Positions 1 through 10,178 of a DNA stretch of 64,000 bases are shown in pieces. The stretch lies in NCBI GenBank assembly GCA_032433595.1, contig JASWJB010000164.1:1-64000 (forward strand), given 5' to 3'. Position 1 is the stretch's first letter, and the number at the start of each line of letters is the position of its first letter. Position numbers and translations under genes: made by a program. A model generated the notes under the pieces. The model was not told the DNA's origin and made no database searches. It worked only from the letters and a program-made list of their open reading frames with translations. Source of the DNA: Conoideocrella luteorostrata (lineage: Eukaryota > Ascomycota > Sordariomycetes > Hypocreales > Clavicipitaceae).

Positions 1-1682
1 TTCAGCTCAGCCCAGCTCTGTACAACCAACGCGAGGTATCGGCACTCTCCGCAGCGGAACGCCACTATAACGTTGGTGATATGAGGCAGCCATGAAGAAC
101 CTCGAACCATGCGGATGATTGCATGATTTGTGCGACAGCATGTCACTATATGAAGCTGTAAGGTTCGGTGACTTTCCGGGTTCCTGTCTTGGCCGTGTCT
201 GTCCTTGTCTTGCCTGCATCTCGCATTAGGGACACGTGGCGAGGTATGTATTCTGCAACGGTAATGTAATGCGGGGAGAAGGATGCTGTTGGATCGAGAA
301 GGGGGGCGTTGTTGGGGGCAGGAGCTTCTTCTTCTTGTTGTTGTCTTTGTTGTTCGATGAGGTAATGATATATACACGTAAATATATACATAGGTGTGAT
401 TATGAATTTGAACACGGACGTCTTCTCGACCTAACAGGTCGTTCAGGGCTGCTCCAGGGAACCAAGACGAAGAACGTCCTTCGCGGCTGGTGCTGGTGCT
501 GGTGCTGGATCGAGATGCTCTTCAAGGGGCTGCTGTTGGATCGACAGAACAAGCATTTAGTTCGGGTCGGGAGCTAGTTAGTTACTTCTGCGTCAAGGAG
601 AAGAACACTGTTTGGAGGCTGCTGCCCTGGATCGAGAAGAAAGCATGTGTGTTCAGGCTATGTAGCTGAGCTGAACTGAACTGCTATCAAGTGATGTATC
701 ATCATCATGCAGGTTGCCTGTCATTGTGCAGCTGCAGTGAAGTTCTTATCTTCCCTTGCTGATTACGATTGATTACTTCGCCAAAAGACTGCTTGCTCCC
801 ATGAACTTTCCTGTCAGGAGATTCGTATTTCAATCATTTATATTATACTAAACTTCCGTCATAATTCTTCCTATCATAGCTGATGTACCCTAAGTAAACA
901 AGTAACCAAGTAACCAAGTAAACAAAAAAAGCCTTCCGTCAAGAACCCGACCTCCTTTTGTAGAAACAATTCTTGAAAATCCATTGTAAATAGCAGATAC
1001 ACACAAGGTGGTATATTGTCCTCCGTAGGAAACGCGAATCAACAATGACAATGTTGGAAACGAGTACAACCAATCTAAAATAGGAGAGGCACTGCGCTAG
1101 TAAACCAGTCCCCTTCTTCCCCTTCGCAGTATTGTATACTCGGGGTGCTACCTAGCCGTAGTGTCTTAGACCTGGCGTCCCGGGCCACCACGTTGAACAT
1201 ACAGGCAGAATCAGTGCTGCCTAGGAAAAACAGAAACAACAAGTAACGCTCATGGTCATCATGCTTGCATTTGAGAGCTGTATGTGCCCTTTGTACCCGA
1301 CCCAGCGAGTGTCTCGAGCAAGGGCCTCAAACAGCACTTCAAGAAAAGCCGGACGAACATTAAAAAAAAAAAAAAGCGACGTGAGCTCGTATCTCTTATG
1401 TACTACAATTTCCCCATTTTGAGCTGAGTTGTGTTGGACTGTTTTATCAGTGTCGCGTCATGCATGTCTCGAAGGATTCTCGAAGAAATCAGTAGGAAGA
1501 TAGCCCTAGAGATTGGTGACAATGCCTTCAATTTGAATGCCGTTGTTTGGACGTTGCAGACACTGCCACCGTATATTGAAAGGAACAAAAAGAAGCAGGT
1601 AGGCGAAAAATAGCTGCAGCATGGTGCTAAAACCGGTTTATACAAAAACGAATTCTTGTCTGCAGCCCCGGCGTCAGACCTC
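1..1682. other. Window edge to first gene; no gene recognised
   Basis: I see no convincing gene here. Around 286-640 a short motif containing GGATCGAGA (or GGATCGACA) recurs four times next to GCTG/GGTGCT runs. A glutamine/alanine/proline-rich reading frame lies on the minus strand at 146-415, but it resembles no family I know and has no clear start or splice context. Positions 900-925 hold a short AAGTAACC repeat and there is a poly-A run near 1361. The part next to 1683 probably includes the 3' UTR of the minus-strand regulator. Confidence 0.5.
286..640. repeat. Four dispersed copies of a GGATCGAGA-containing motif
   Basis: Copies are near 291, 507, 538 and 629. Each follows a GCTG/GGTGCT-rich stretch, and two are followed by AAG. 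The spacing is irregular (216, 31 and 91 bp), so this is a dispersed low-complexity repeat rather than a regular tandem array. It could be a degenerate microsatellite or the remnant of a Gln/Pro-rich coding stretch read on the minus strand. Confidence 0.45.
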
Positions 1683-4104
1683 CTATGCGCCCTCCAAAGG
1701 AGGGACGAATGCGCCGGCATAGTTGAAGTCAACTAATCCGTCTAGCATCCAATGATGTGGATCGAAAAAGTCATAATTCGCCTCGCCAAACCCGAGACCA
1801 CCAATCATGGGATTAGGACCAGTCGTGGGGCCCGATAATCCGGCGGCGACACTTGGAGCCAAAGCTCCGTTTGTATTCAGCATATTCGATGTAGGAACAG
1901 GGTGAGAGGGCAAGAGGGTGCTGTCCAGTTGGGACGAAGATGCAGACGAGTCATTGGCGGAGTCTGGGTTCGTAGGTTGCTTCATATCTGGGACGAGAAA
2001 ACGTTCATGTGAGTAAATATTACGGGGCAAGCGTGTTTGGATCCAACTTACTTTCAAGGCTCCCTCGCCCTGCGGATTGGTATTCTTCCCTCCATCGCCA
2101 AACTGAATCAAACACCAAGCTCATGCTATGCCGGCATCGAACCTTAAGCTGCAAACTGTCGTCCATCTGGACAGCAGTATCGTCATCCGGGTTGTATGCA
2201 TTGTTTCGACTGTCTAAGCGAGCACCATTCCACATTTGCACCATCAGCTCCGCTAATCGCCACTGCAGATCGTTATGAACGACGCTTGTTGCGCGGATAG
2301 CTTTGACGGAATGGTGAAAAAGAGATCTGCCGCGGTCAAAATCGATTGTCTTACAAAAGAATGACCTCATCAGTTTCAGCAAAGTGAAACCAGCAGCCAC
2401 GAGCATCTGTTGCAGGTAATTTGTCGCATAAAGCAAAATAGTACCACGAACACTATCGCGTGGAGAGGTCACCTTGTCTACTTCAAGAAGCTCGTCTAAG
2501 AAGCTACTTGCCGCCCTCCAGAGACCCATGAGATCGTCCATATAACCTGGGGTCTTGCTGGAGTCAAAGAATCCGGCCAATCGCATGTGGAGCGCTGCAG
2601 CACGTAAATGGAGGTTCACAATGGGCCCAAGTTGCTGAGACATGACGGACGCTTGTAGTTCCCCATAGTCTCGGCGATAGACTCGCATCAGCATAGCACG
2701 ATGTTCATCACCAGCTACTCCTCTCGGGTCGCTAGCGTTGCTATACATTTCCTTGGACACTTTATCGCAGAATCGTTCAATCTGAAGTCGTGCCTCCAGG
2801 TCGGTAGACAGATGCAGTGCAGGATCATCGCCAGGGCGCAACGCCAGGGTCCAATCATACAGTGTTGACGCCGGCTGGCCATACCCCGTTCCAACATTCT
2901 GCGCTACGATGTTGCAGACCGCCCAAGTGGTGACCCGGTCAGCTAACTGCTCCTTGTTCAATTCAACCGACACCCTCGAAAAATCCCTAATATGATTCGG
3001 TCGGTGAAGTCCAATCCCAGTTGCTGTCTTCATCATCACACCACAGAGGATGTGAGTTGGGTCTGAGGTTGTGGTGCTTGTAGGCAGTGGCCAAGTACAT
3101 AGCAAACACATTGCCTTTACGACGTGGTAGTTGCTCGGTACTTCGCCGATCGTCGTCCACAGAAATCGTGTCATCGGCCCTGACAAGTTGGTAAGAAGAT
3201 TTGGACAGTCTAGCGGGCTGAAGCGACGAGCCGCGACCGAAATGATGGACCAGAACAGCAAGTGGTGTTGTTGGTAATATTGATCGGGAGGCTGCTGGGG
3301 ACTGAGAAACGGCAGAAACGGATGATAATATGCGAAAAACTCGTTGAAAAGATGCGTGACATTGTCGTCCGTCAATCGGACACCTTCCAATTCGTATGAA
3401 TAATGCGGCACAGCATAGGCGCCGCCTCGCTTCAGATGAAGCAGGGAGGAAACGGCTTCGTCAGAACCCATGAGGGAAGGATTTCGAGTATGTGTGTATG
3501 GTGCCGTGCTCGCGGCTGCGGGAGAGTTCATGTCGTCGTCGTCATCTTGCACAAAGCCTTGGGATTTAGCCCGGGCTATGTTGCGCCGCAGGCGGTCAAT
3601 CTCCCTCTCCATTTCGGCATGCTTTGAACGCTTGCCAATGCGCTTGAAGTTTGATTCGATTTTGCAATCGAGTTTCAGACGATTACACCGTGAACAGCTC
3701 TGGAAGGGATCTTGTACGACGTCGCACCGAAGCTAAATCCATTTGAAAATTATCCCGTTAGCTTCTCTCGGAGGTACAAATAGGGTCCTGTTGCGAAGGA
3801 GGCCATGTTTCAGAAAACAATGAAAACAATGCCAACCCGTTAAGGCGTGAAGCCAGGCTGGAGAATTACTCACCTTTTGTTGTCTGCATTCGTTGCAGGC
3901 TCTCTTGACGCCAGGCTGACGCTTCTTATCATGGTCGCCATGATCACCGTGATCATCGTCTATGGCACTCCCTGGACTGCTTTCGTGAGTGACGGGACCG
4001 CCACTCCTCTTCCTCTTCGAGCCACCATTCCCATGACGAGAGCTGGTCGGGCTCGTCGGACTGAGAGACGCCCCTCCGCGGGCGACAATTGGAGAACCGT
4101 CCAT
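1683..4104 (-). CDS. Zn2Cys6 transcription factor with Leu3/War1-type middle homology region
   Basis: This is a probable nuclear DNA-binding regulator. The exons are 3874-4104, 2052-3732 and 1683-1987, joined by GTGAGT...TAG and GTAAGT...CAG introns; the joined frame gives 738 residues. The zinc cluster has six cysteines at about residues 70, 73, 80, 90, 93 and 100. The linker after it runs into a basic, probably coiled segment (MEREIDRLRR, from about residue 118) and then an Asp run. Residues about 200-480 match the fungal-specific middle domain, with the features YYHPFLPF, GLHRPNH and NIVAQNVGTGYGQ that I associate with the Leu3/War1 group. The first intron interrupts the zinc cluster after the second cysteine. 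I chose the ATG at 4104. The same frame stays open, Pro/Ser-rich, up to a good acceptor at 4289-4292 but contains no ATG, so an upstream coding exon may exist. The target genes cannot be told from sequence. Confidence 0.85.
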
Positions 4105-4289
4105 GCCCCTGCGAAGGGCGGCGACTTGGTCACGGCCGCCGCAGTTTCGACAACAACTTGACAGACGGGAAGCGGACACGGAGCCGGAGCCCCAAGATGG
4201 TTGGCTTGCGCTTGGCGGGGTAGTTGCACCAGCTGGATATACGTGCTTTGCAGACTGCAGATGGAAGGGCGGCGTACGATGAGGTTTAC

Positions 4290-6245
4290 CTGGAAGGAAA
4301 ATAAAGGAAATGGGCGATTAGGTGTACAGAAACAGCCACCGCCACGAGCGCCGAACGCGGAGGCAAAGTTGACGATGTATGTATGGTGTATGGAGTAGAA
4401 AGTCTGGTTAGAATCGATTAGTCGACGGGCTGGACGGTGGAGGAAAAAACTGGTCCAGAGTCACTACTGTGGTTAGCGACAAAGTATTGCGACCGGAGGG
4501 ACCAAGCCAAGCCAGTCTGACTCTACGCGCGACGACTGCGACTTGCAGCATATTAGTTAATGGAAGTAGCCACCGGCCGTTGAAGCCGTGGCGGGGCCTT
4601 TTGGATTGCCAGAATTTGAAGGCGGGGCTGGCTGGCGGACAAGACTGGGAAAATTGCGGAGCATGTGGAGCTGAGGATGGGTAGCGAGATAGATCTTTGA
4701 TTGGCCAGCTCAAGCAAATCGCTCACGTGGTTGGTTCAAATTTCCTTGCCATGTTTCCTTGTTGGGGAAGGTGCAGTTGTCTCAATATGTCACCGGACTT
4801 TCGCCGTCAGACATGAAGATGTTGAAGGAATTGTCAAGTCAATAACTAACTACATACCAGGCTGTGTTTGTTTCCATTGATGCCCCGGGAATACCACTTG
4901 ATGCTTGGCAGGGCCTCGGCTCGTTATAATTGGATTGGCTACGGGGCTTAATTTTCAGCTACCCAATTGTTCCTATGCGGGAAATGCTACGACCAATGCC
5001 GCGCACCATGCGCACCATGGCATCTCAGCACTTGGCGACGGGGAATTTCCGTTTTTCGTTTATCTACGGCGCCGGTCTCCCCTCTCAGCCCAGCATTGCT
5101 GGCTCGGCAACTTCTCCAGCTGTTCGCCAACTGTGCTCCACGTTTCCGTCGTCGACAGCCGCCATGGCTGCCATGCTCTAGTGCACAGAAATGAAAATTA
5201 CGACGCTCTTTACTGGCTGGTTGGCTAGCACTGCATGCTAACCCTTGCTGGGTTTTGGACCCCAAGAGCCCCTCGCTCTTCGGGCCTGCCATTCAGCGCA
5301 TTTGTCTCCGCTCTTCGTATTGCATTGTAAAATGTATGCTCCGAACTAACTAACTACACCATACCTCCTCCGTACGGAATACAGAAGTGCATTGCTGGAG
5401 CACAATTATCTACTTGGCCATTATTCTACAATAGGTGCGGAATATTGCACTACATATTGCGTTGGGTACACAGTAACAATGCCAATCGCAGGGCGAGCGG
5501 CCAGCGTGGCCATCTAGCCGCATGTCCACCGCATTGCCGCCCTCAATGCTCATAAGTCGTTAACTGCGGCAACTGCGAGGACAAGCAAGATAACTGGCCT
5601 GGCTAATTAACTAACTAATCGGCGCGCCCTCTCTGGACGCAATCTTTCGGTGTAGTGCACTAGTACTGCGTTATCCGCCCCACTCTGGCGCTGTAGATGG
5701 TATTGCGACGGCCAATCACAACGCCATGAGTCAGTCAGCAGTTCGCCTGCTTCTCGTCGTGATGCCCGCCTTGGGCAACTTTCTCCACGCTCCTTCATTC
5801 TGATCACCAGCTAAAACCCGCAATAACCGCCTCCTCCTGTCCCGAGAGTATCGTTGACTGGCCTTTCGAATATCGTAAATCCTTGGTTAGCATGGAATGC
5901 TGCCACCACCCTTAAGAAGCGGTTATACAATACGGACCGCATCTCTCTGTCTGCTGTGCATCTGTTAACAGTGCGTGCACCGGCTCTCCCATTCATGACC
6001 CAATTGAAGCATACAAATATACGGAGTATACAATACGTAGTTAGCTGGCCACACCAGCCAGGTCAATAGCCAACTGGCCCGTAGTGGGCGTCTTTGCAAC
6101 AACTAACCGGAGGTAAATTCAACTTAAAACTTTGAGCAAACCATTTCGCTCCCCGTCATTCATCATTACGCCGCATTAACAGCAGTCTACCTATCCCACA
6201 TAGTCACAAGTCGATTTCATTCACCTTCAAAAGCCATCTGCGACA
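4290..6245. other. Intergenic region, no gene recognised
   Basis: This separates the divergent regulator and the small plus-strand gene. It probably holds both promoters and possibly a 5' exon of the regulator. Repeated TAACTAACTA stretches occur near 5346 and 5606, and one exact TACGGAGTA lies at 6020-6028. Open frames here are short and unlike known proteins. Confidence 0.6.
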
Positions 6246-6548
6246 ATGCCGGAACCGAAAGAGCCCCGGCCCTCGAAGAAGAGATTGCTCAAGCAAGCAC
6301 CGCGCCCTTCAACGTTTGTAGAATCTTCCACGGCCAAGTCAGACGTTGGGTATGCTTCGCCGGCAAATCAGCCCCAAGCCGGTAATTCAGTTTTCCTCCA
6401 TTTCTTCATTGCTGCGAGCCTTCGGGATCGGCTGCTTACTAACTGCACAATGCACACTCCAGAATCGATTCGCATCAACACCGCCCATGTGCCGCAACCG
6501 TTTCTCGATCCCGATGCTCTCCCTAGCTTCCGAGAAAATGGCGTTTAA
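6246..6548 (+). CDS. Small hypothetical protein, two exons
   Basis: I do not recognise this protein. The ATG has a good context (GACAATGCC) after a pyrimidine-rich leader. Exon 1 (6246-6381) encodes a basic, proline-rich N-terminus (MPEPKEPRPSKKRLLKQ). A GTAATT donor at 6382, a textbook branch point (CTTACTAAC near 6437) and an AG at 6462 define an 81-bp intron. Exon 2 (6463-6548) continues in frame and ends FRENGV followed by TAA. The product is 73 residues, with no signal peptide or membrane segment. The intact reading frame across a well-formed intron is the main support. It could be a conserved short fungal protein or a lineage-specific gene. Reading through the intron also keeps the frame open, giving 100 residues. 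Confidence 0.5.
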   Translation: MPEPKEPRPSKKRLLKQAPRPSTFVESSTAKSDVGYASPANQPQAGNSVFLHFFIAASLRDRLLTNCTMHTPESIRINTAHVPQPFLDPDALPSFRENGV

Positions 6549-7111
6549 AAGCCCCTGTCAATTAGTAAGCGTCGTCCATCAGTAGGACCCTTGGCTGTGG
6601 CAGGATTTCAATGTTCCACGTCCTTCCCAGCACTTAGATCGTCCTGAATCGGCATTGTGTGTGGGCGTCGGAAGCTTGCCCTGGCCCAAGCCCAAGCCAA
6701 GCATACCCTGCGATCTCTCACTAAGCTCCTTAGCTTCTCTGGTCTGAAGGACAAATACTTGCTACGACTTCCACCAATGATCCAATACAGCAAAATTGAA
6801 ACGAGCGGGGCTTTGCAGGTCGTCCCATCTCCAGCATCCGAAGCTCCATATCAGCTCCATTCCCGACCCGCCGGATGATTGACGCCCAAATACCAGGCGC
6901 CATCCGACACTGTACAGACTAAATCCAGGACAATTCTTCTTCTCTATTTTCATCTTGTAGGGGAAAAATATCAAGTCAAGGCAACCTTTTGATTGACTTA
7001 TTTTTGACAATTCAGAAGCGGGAGAGGAGTCTTGCCAGCAGTATTACCAACGGCCAAGTCCACAGACGCGGGGTAGATTGAACCCAGAACAAAACGCACA
7101 CAGCAGCAGCA
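6549..7111. other. Intergenic region upstream of the aldehyde dehydrogenase gene
   Basis: No gene is recognised. This stretch presumably carries the 3' UTR of the small gene and the promoter and 5' leader of the dehydrogenase gene. The leader ends in a CAGCAGCAGCA run directly before the ATG at 7112. Confidence 0.5.
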
Positions 7112-8607
7112 ATGACAACAACCACCGTACCACTTGTCATCAACGGACAAGATTATCACCCCGATAAGACGTTTGATGTCAAATCTCCGTCTACGGGACA
7201 AGTCGTCTTTAAGTGCGGAGCTGCTTCCGTAGCAGATGCAACCAAAGCCGTTGATGCTGCAGCAGAGGCCCTCAAGTCATGGCGGAAAACCACCCTTCAC
7301 CAGCGCCAGGACATATTCTTCAAAGCTGCAGAAATCATGCAAAGCCGCAAAGACGAACTGATCAAGTACATGTCGGACGAAACAGGATCTTCGCCCGATT
7401 GGTCTGCATCCAATGTCGATAAAACAATCTTCATCATCAAGGACATTGGAGGCCGCATTCCCACATTGGCTGGCTCTTATCCGTCATTGTCGAATCCAGG
7501 TCGGGGTGCAATCGTCTTGCGAGAGCCGTTTGGCGTTGTATTATCCATTGCTCCTTGGTATGATAGTTCGCATTTTTTAGGCTTATACCATCAGCAATCT
7601 CTTCAAGTTCACTAACAACTGTCAGGAATGCTCCGTATATTCTTGGCACTAGGGCTATTGCGTTTCCCATCGCCGCCGGTAACACCGTTGTCTTCAAAGC
7701 ACCTGAGGTCAGCCCTAAAACCATGTGGGCTATCGTGGACGTGTTCCAGCAGGCTGGACTCCCCAAAGGCGTCTTGAACTTGGTCGTTCACGACCAAGCT
7801 GATGCTCCAGCCGTCACGTCCTCGTTGATCTCCAACCCCCATGTCAAGAAGATCAATTTTACCGGCAGCACCAATGTCGGCCGAATCATTGCCAAGCAGG
7901 CAGGAGAAAACCTTAAACCAATTGTGCTAGAGCTGGGAGGCAAAGCCCCTGCAATTGTTTGGGAAGACGCCAACTTGGATGTCGCAGCTCAGCACTGCGC
8001 GCTGGGCTCTTTTCTTCACGGCGGCCAGATTTGCATGTCCACCGAGAGGATTCTCGTCCACAAGGCCGTCAAGGACGCCTTCCGACAGAAGTTTGCCGGT
8101 GCAGTAGCAAACATATTCCCGTCCAGCAGCGAGGCTCCCGTCCTGATCAACGGCGTTTCAGCGCAAAAGAACAAGCAGCTTGTCTCCAATGCAACGGACC
8201 GCGGCGCTACTATTCTACATGGAGATGTGAATGTCCAGGAAAGCAGCGACACTAGGATGCGACCCATTATTGTTGATAAGGTGACTACCGATATGGATAT
8301 CTACAAGACGGAGTCGTTTGGACCTACCGTCTCACTTATTGACATTGAGACCGAAGCTGAAGCCATCCGCATCGCTAATGACACCGAGTATGGATTGTCG
8401 TCTGCGGTTTTTACGGAAGATTTGAGGAGGGGGTTGCGGTTCGCAGAGGAGATTGAGACCGGTGCTGTCCATATCAACAGCATGTCGGTCCACGACGAGC
8501 CAAACCTGCCCCACGGCGGTGCCAAGTCTAGCGGGTATGGACGATTTAATGGCTCGATGGGGCTGGATGAGTGGACAAGGACCAAGAGCGTCACTTTTGA
8601 CCGCTAA
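7112..8607 (+). CDS. NAD(P)+-dependent aldehyde dehydrogenase, salicylaldehyde/vanillin dehydrogenase type
   Basis: It oxidises an aldehyde, probably aromatic, to the carboxylic acid with NAD(P)+. Exon 1 is 7112-7557 and exon 2 is 7626-8607, separated by a 68-bp intron (GTATGA...CAG with CTAAC branch point); the product is 475 residues, the normal family length. Visible family motifs are the cofactor-region sequence KINFTGSTNVG, the general-base glutamate in LELGGKAP (E251), the catalytic cysteine in GGQICMST (C285) and ESFGPTVS near the C-terminus. No targeting signal is evident, so it is probably cytosolic. Overall similarity is closest to the SaliADH-like subgroup known from fungi and bacteria; this is a family-level assignment and the true substrate is unknown. 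The start is supported by the family N-terminus (PLVINGQDY). Confidence 0.88.
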
Positions 8608-9246
8608 CAGAGCCATATATTGCTACTTATGACGGCTCTGTCATTGGTACGAAGATATGGCATATATTTAGGGTTATTTTTATATGGTGGGTTTTAACAC
8701 AAAGTTCAAGGAATCTCTCCTAAAATAATGTCTACAATCGTGCTCCGTAAACGAAGTCGAATTCCAGCTACGTCTTTATACCGGTTCACCGCGCCTTTCC
8801 ACCTTGCGCATCCGACATACAAAACAACAATTCCATTCATCTAAATAAAATCGCGCTCAAATAGATCGCAGCAAGTGTCTCGATTCAATAGTTATCCACT
8901 GTGCCCGCCAAAGTTTCATCACAGTGCAGAATCTCGCCACAAAGACATCAATCTACTCAGTACAGGGTAACTACCGAACGCGAAGCACAATTGCACAATC
9001 TATCGATAAAGCAAAAACACCAACTAGTCAGTCAGCTAGGTAGTTAGCTAGTTGGCCCCATAACGTAAGCAAGCCACTTCACTCCCTCAGGAAATTTTGC
9101 GCCTCAGCTCCAGCTACGTCAAACCTCCTTGTCCACCCAACCCAACCCATCCCAACCGCCCAAACGAAATATATTTCCCTCTTCACCCTCCAGCCCGCTC
9201 CACCCGTCCAAAGCATTTCTTTTCCTTCACAAGACCATCCGTCACA
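8608..9246. other. Intergenic region between the aldehyde dehydrogenase and TIM10 genes
   Basis: It holds the dehydrogenase 3' UTR and the TIM10 promoter. There is a TAGTCAGTCAGCTAGGTAGTTAGCTAG repeat-like stretch around 9025-9053 and a C/T-rich leader at about 9120-9240 directly before the TIM10 start codon. No other gene is seen. Confidence 0.5.
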
Positions 9247-9685
9247 ATGTCTTTCCTCGGAATTGGCCGCCAGCAACCTACCTCGGAGCAAAAGATTGCT
9301 GCTGTGGAGGGCGAGATGCGCATGATGGCTGATACGTATAACCGGTGAGTGGTTGAACCGTATTTCCCTTTCGCTTTCCGCCTACTGGGCTTGAAAGGCA
9401 TGTCTGGAGCTTTAATGCATAAGGAGACAAAGAAGAAGAAGAAGATGATGATGATGATGGGTGGAGCTAATGTCCTTCGCGCCGACTAGTCTCCAAAAAG
9501 TTTGCCAGAAGAAGTGCATCCCTACCGACTACCGCGAGGGCGAGCTCAACAAGGGCGAATCGGTGTGCTTGGATAGATGTACCGCCAAGTTTTTGGATAC
9601 ATCAATGAAAGTCAGTGAAATTATGCAGCAGCAGGGACAGGCCATGGGCGGCGGGGGTGCCTCCTCTGGAGGTGGCATGTTCTAA
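9247..9685 (+). CDS. tim10: Mitochondrial import inner membrane translocase subunit TIM10 (tiny Tim)
   Basis: It is an intermembrane-space chaperone that, with Tim9, escorts hydrophobic carrier proteins to the TIM22 complex. Exon 1 is 9247-9344 and exon 2 is 9490-9685; the product is 97 residues. The twin CX3C signature is plain: CQKKC and CLDRC, separated by 16 residues, as in yeast Tim10, with the family-typical GELNKGES between them. There is no cleavable presequence, as expected for a protein imported by the Mia40 disulfide relay. The C-terminus is Gly/Ser-rich. The 145-bp intron (GTGAGT...TAG) contains a GAAGAAGAAGATGATGATG microsatellite. The start lies in CACAATGTC and gives the family N-terminus MSFLG. 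Confidence 0.93.
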
Positions 9686-10178
9686 ACGATGTCCTTTATC
9701 AACAATCCTTGGATGTCATCGAGAGCGGCCACTTACAATGAACGCTATCCCATGACTCAGTCTGAAGAGCTGAGTACGGAGTGCGAGAACACGATGGCCA
9801 GATAGAGGACGAGGAAGGATGTGGTGCTTGTTCTACGGAAGACGAGACCTATGTACGAGTACAGACGGACTGGAGCAAAAATTGTGATGGGCTTGCCTGC
9901 TATGAGCCTGGTATCGCAAAGGATTGATTAAACGAACTGTAACACTATTGTTGATACATCCAACTATCATGAATTCTGAGAGTACATCTCCCCAGTGATC
10001 CACTAAGACAAAAAAATACGGTTTACCTATCTTGGAACGCCCGCAATCCTGATATATGCTATGTGTTGTGAGTTGGACAAATAAGTGATAATAATGTCGC
10101 TAACCACGCCGAACAGTGCAAATGCTGTTAGAAAATATGAAAGAAAAGAGTGAAAAGTACGCGCTTAGTTGTAACCTA
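9686..10178. other. Convergent 3' region between TIM10 and the Stb6-like gene
   Basis: This region lies between two convergent genes and should contain both 3' UTRs and poly(A) sites. A partial repeat motif (TACGGAGTG) lies near 9776. No gene is recognised. Confidence 0.5.

Noticed and set aside
4408..4713. 101-codon minus-strand frame upstream of the first regulator as its 5' exon
   Set aside because: No donor with consensus and matching phase was found; the 5' end was left open rather than joined.
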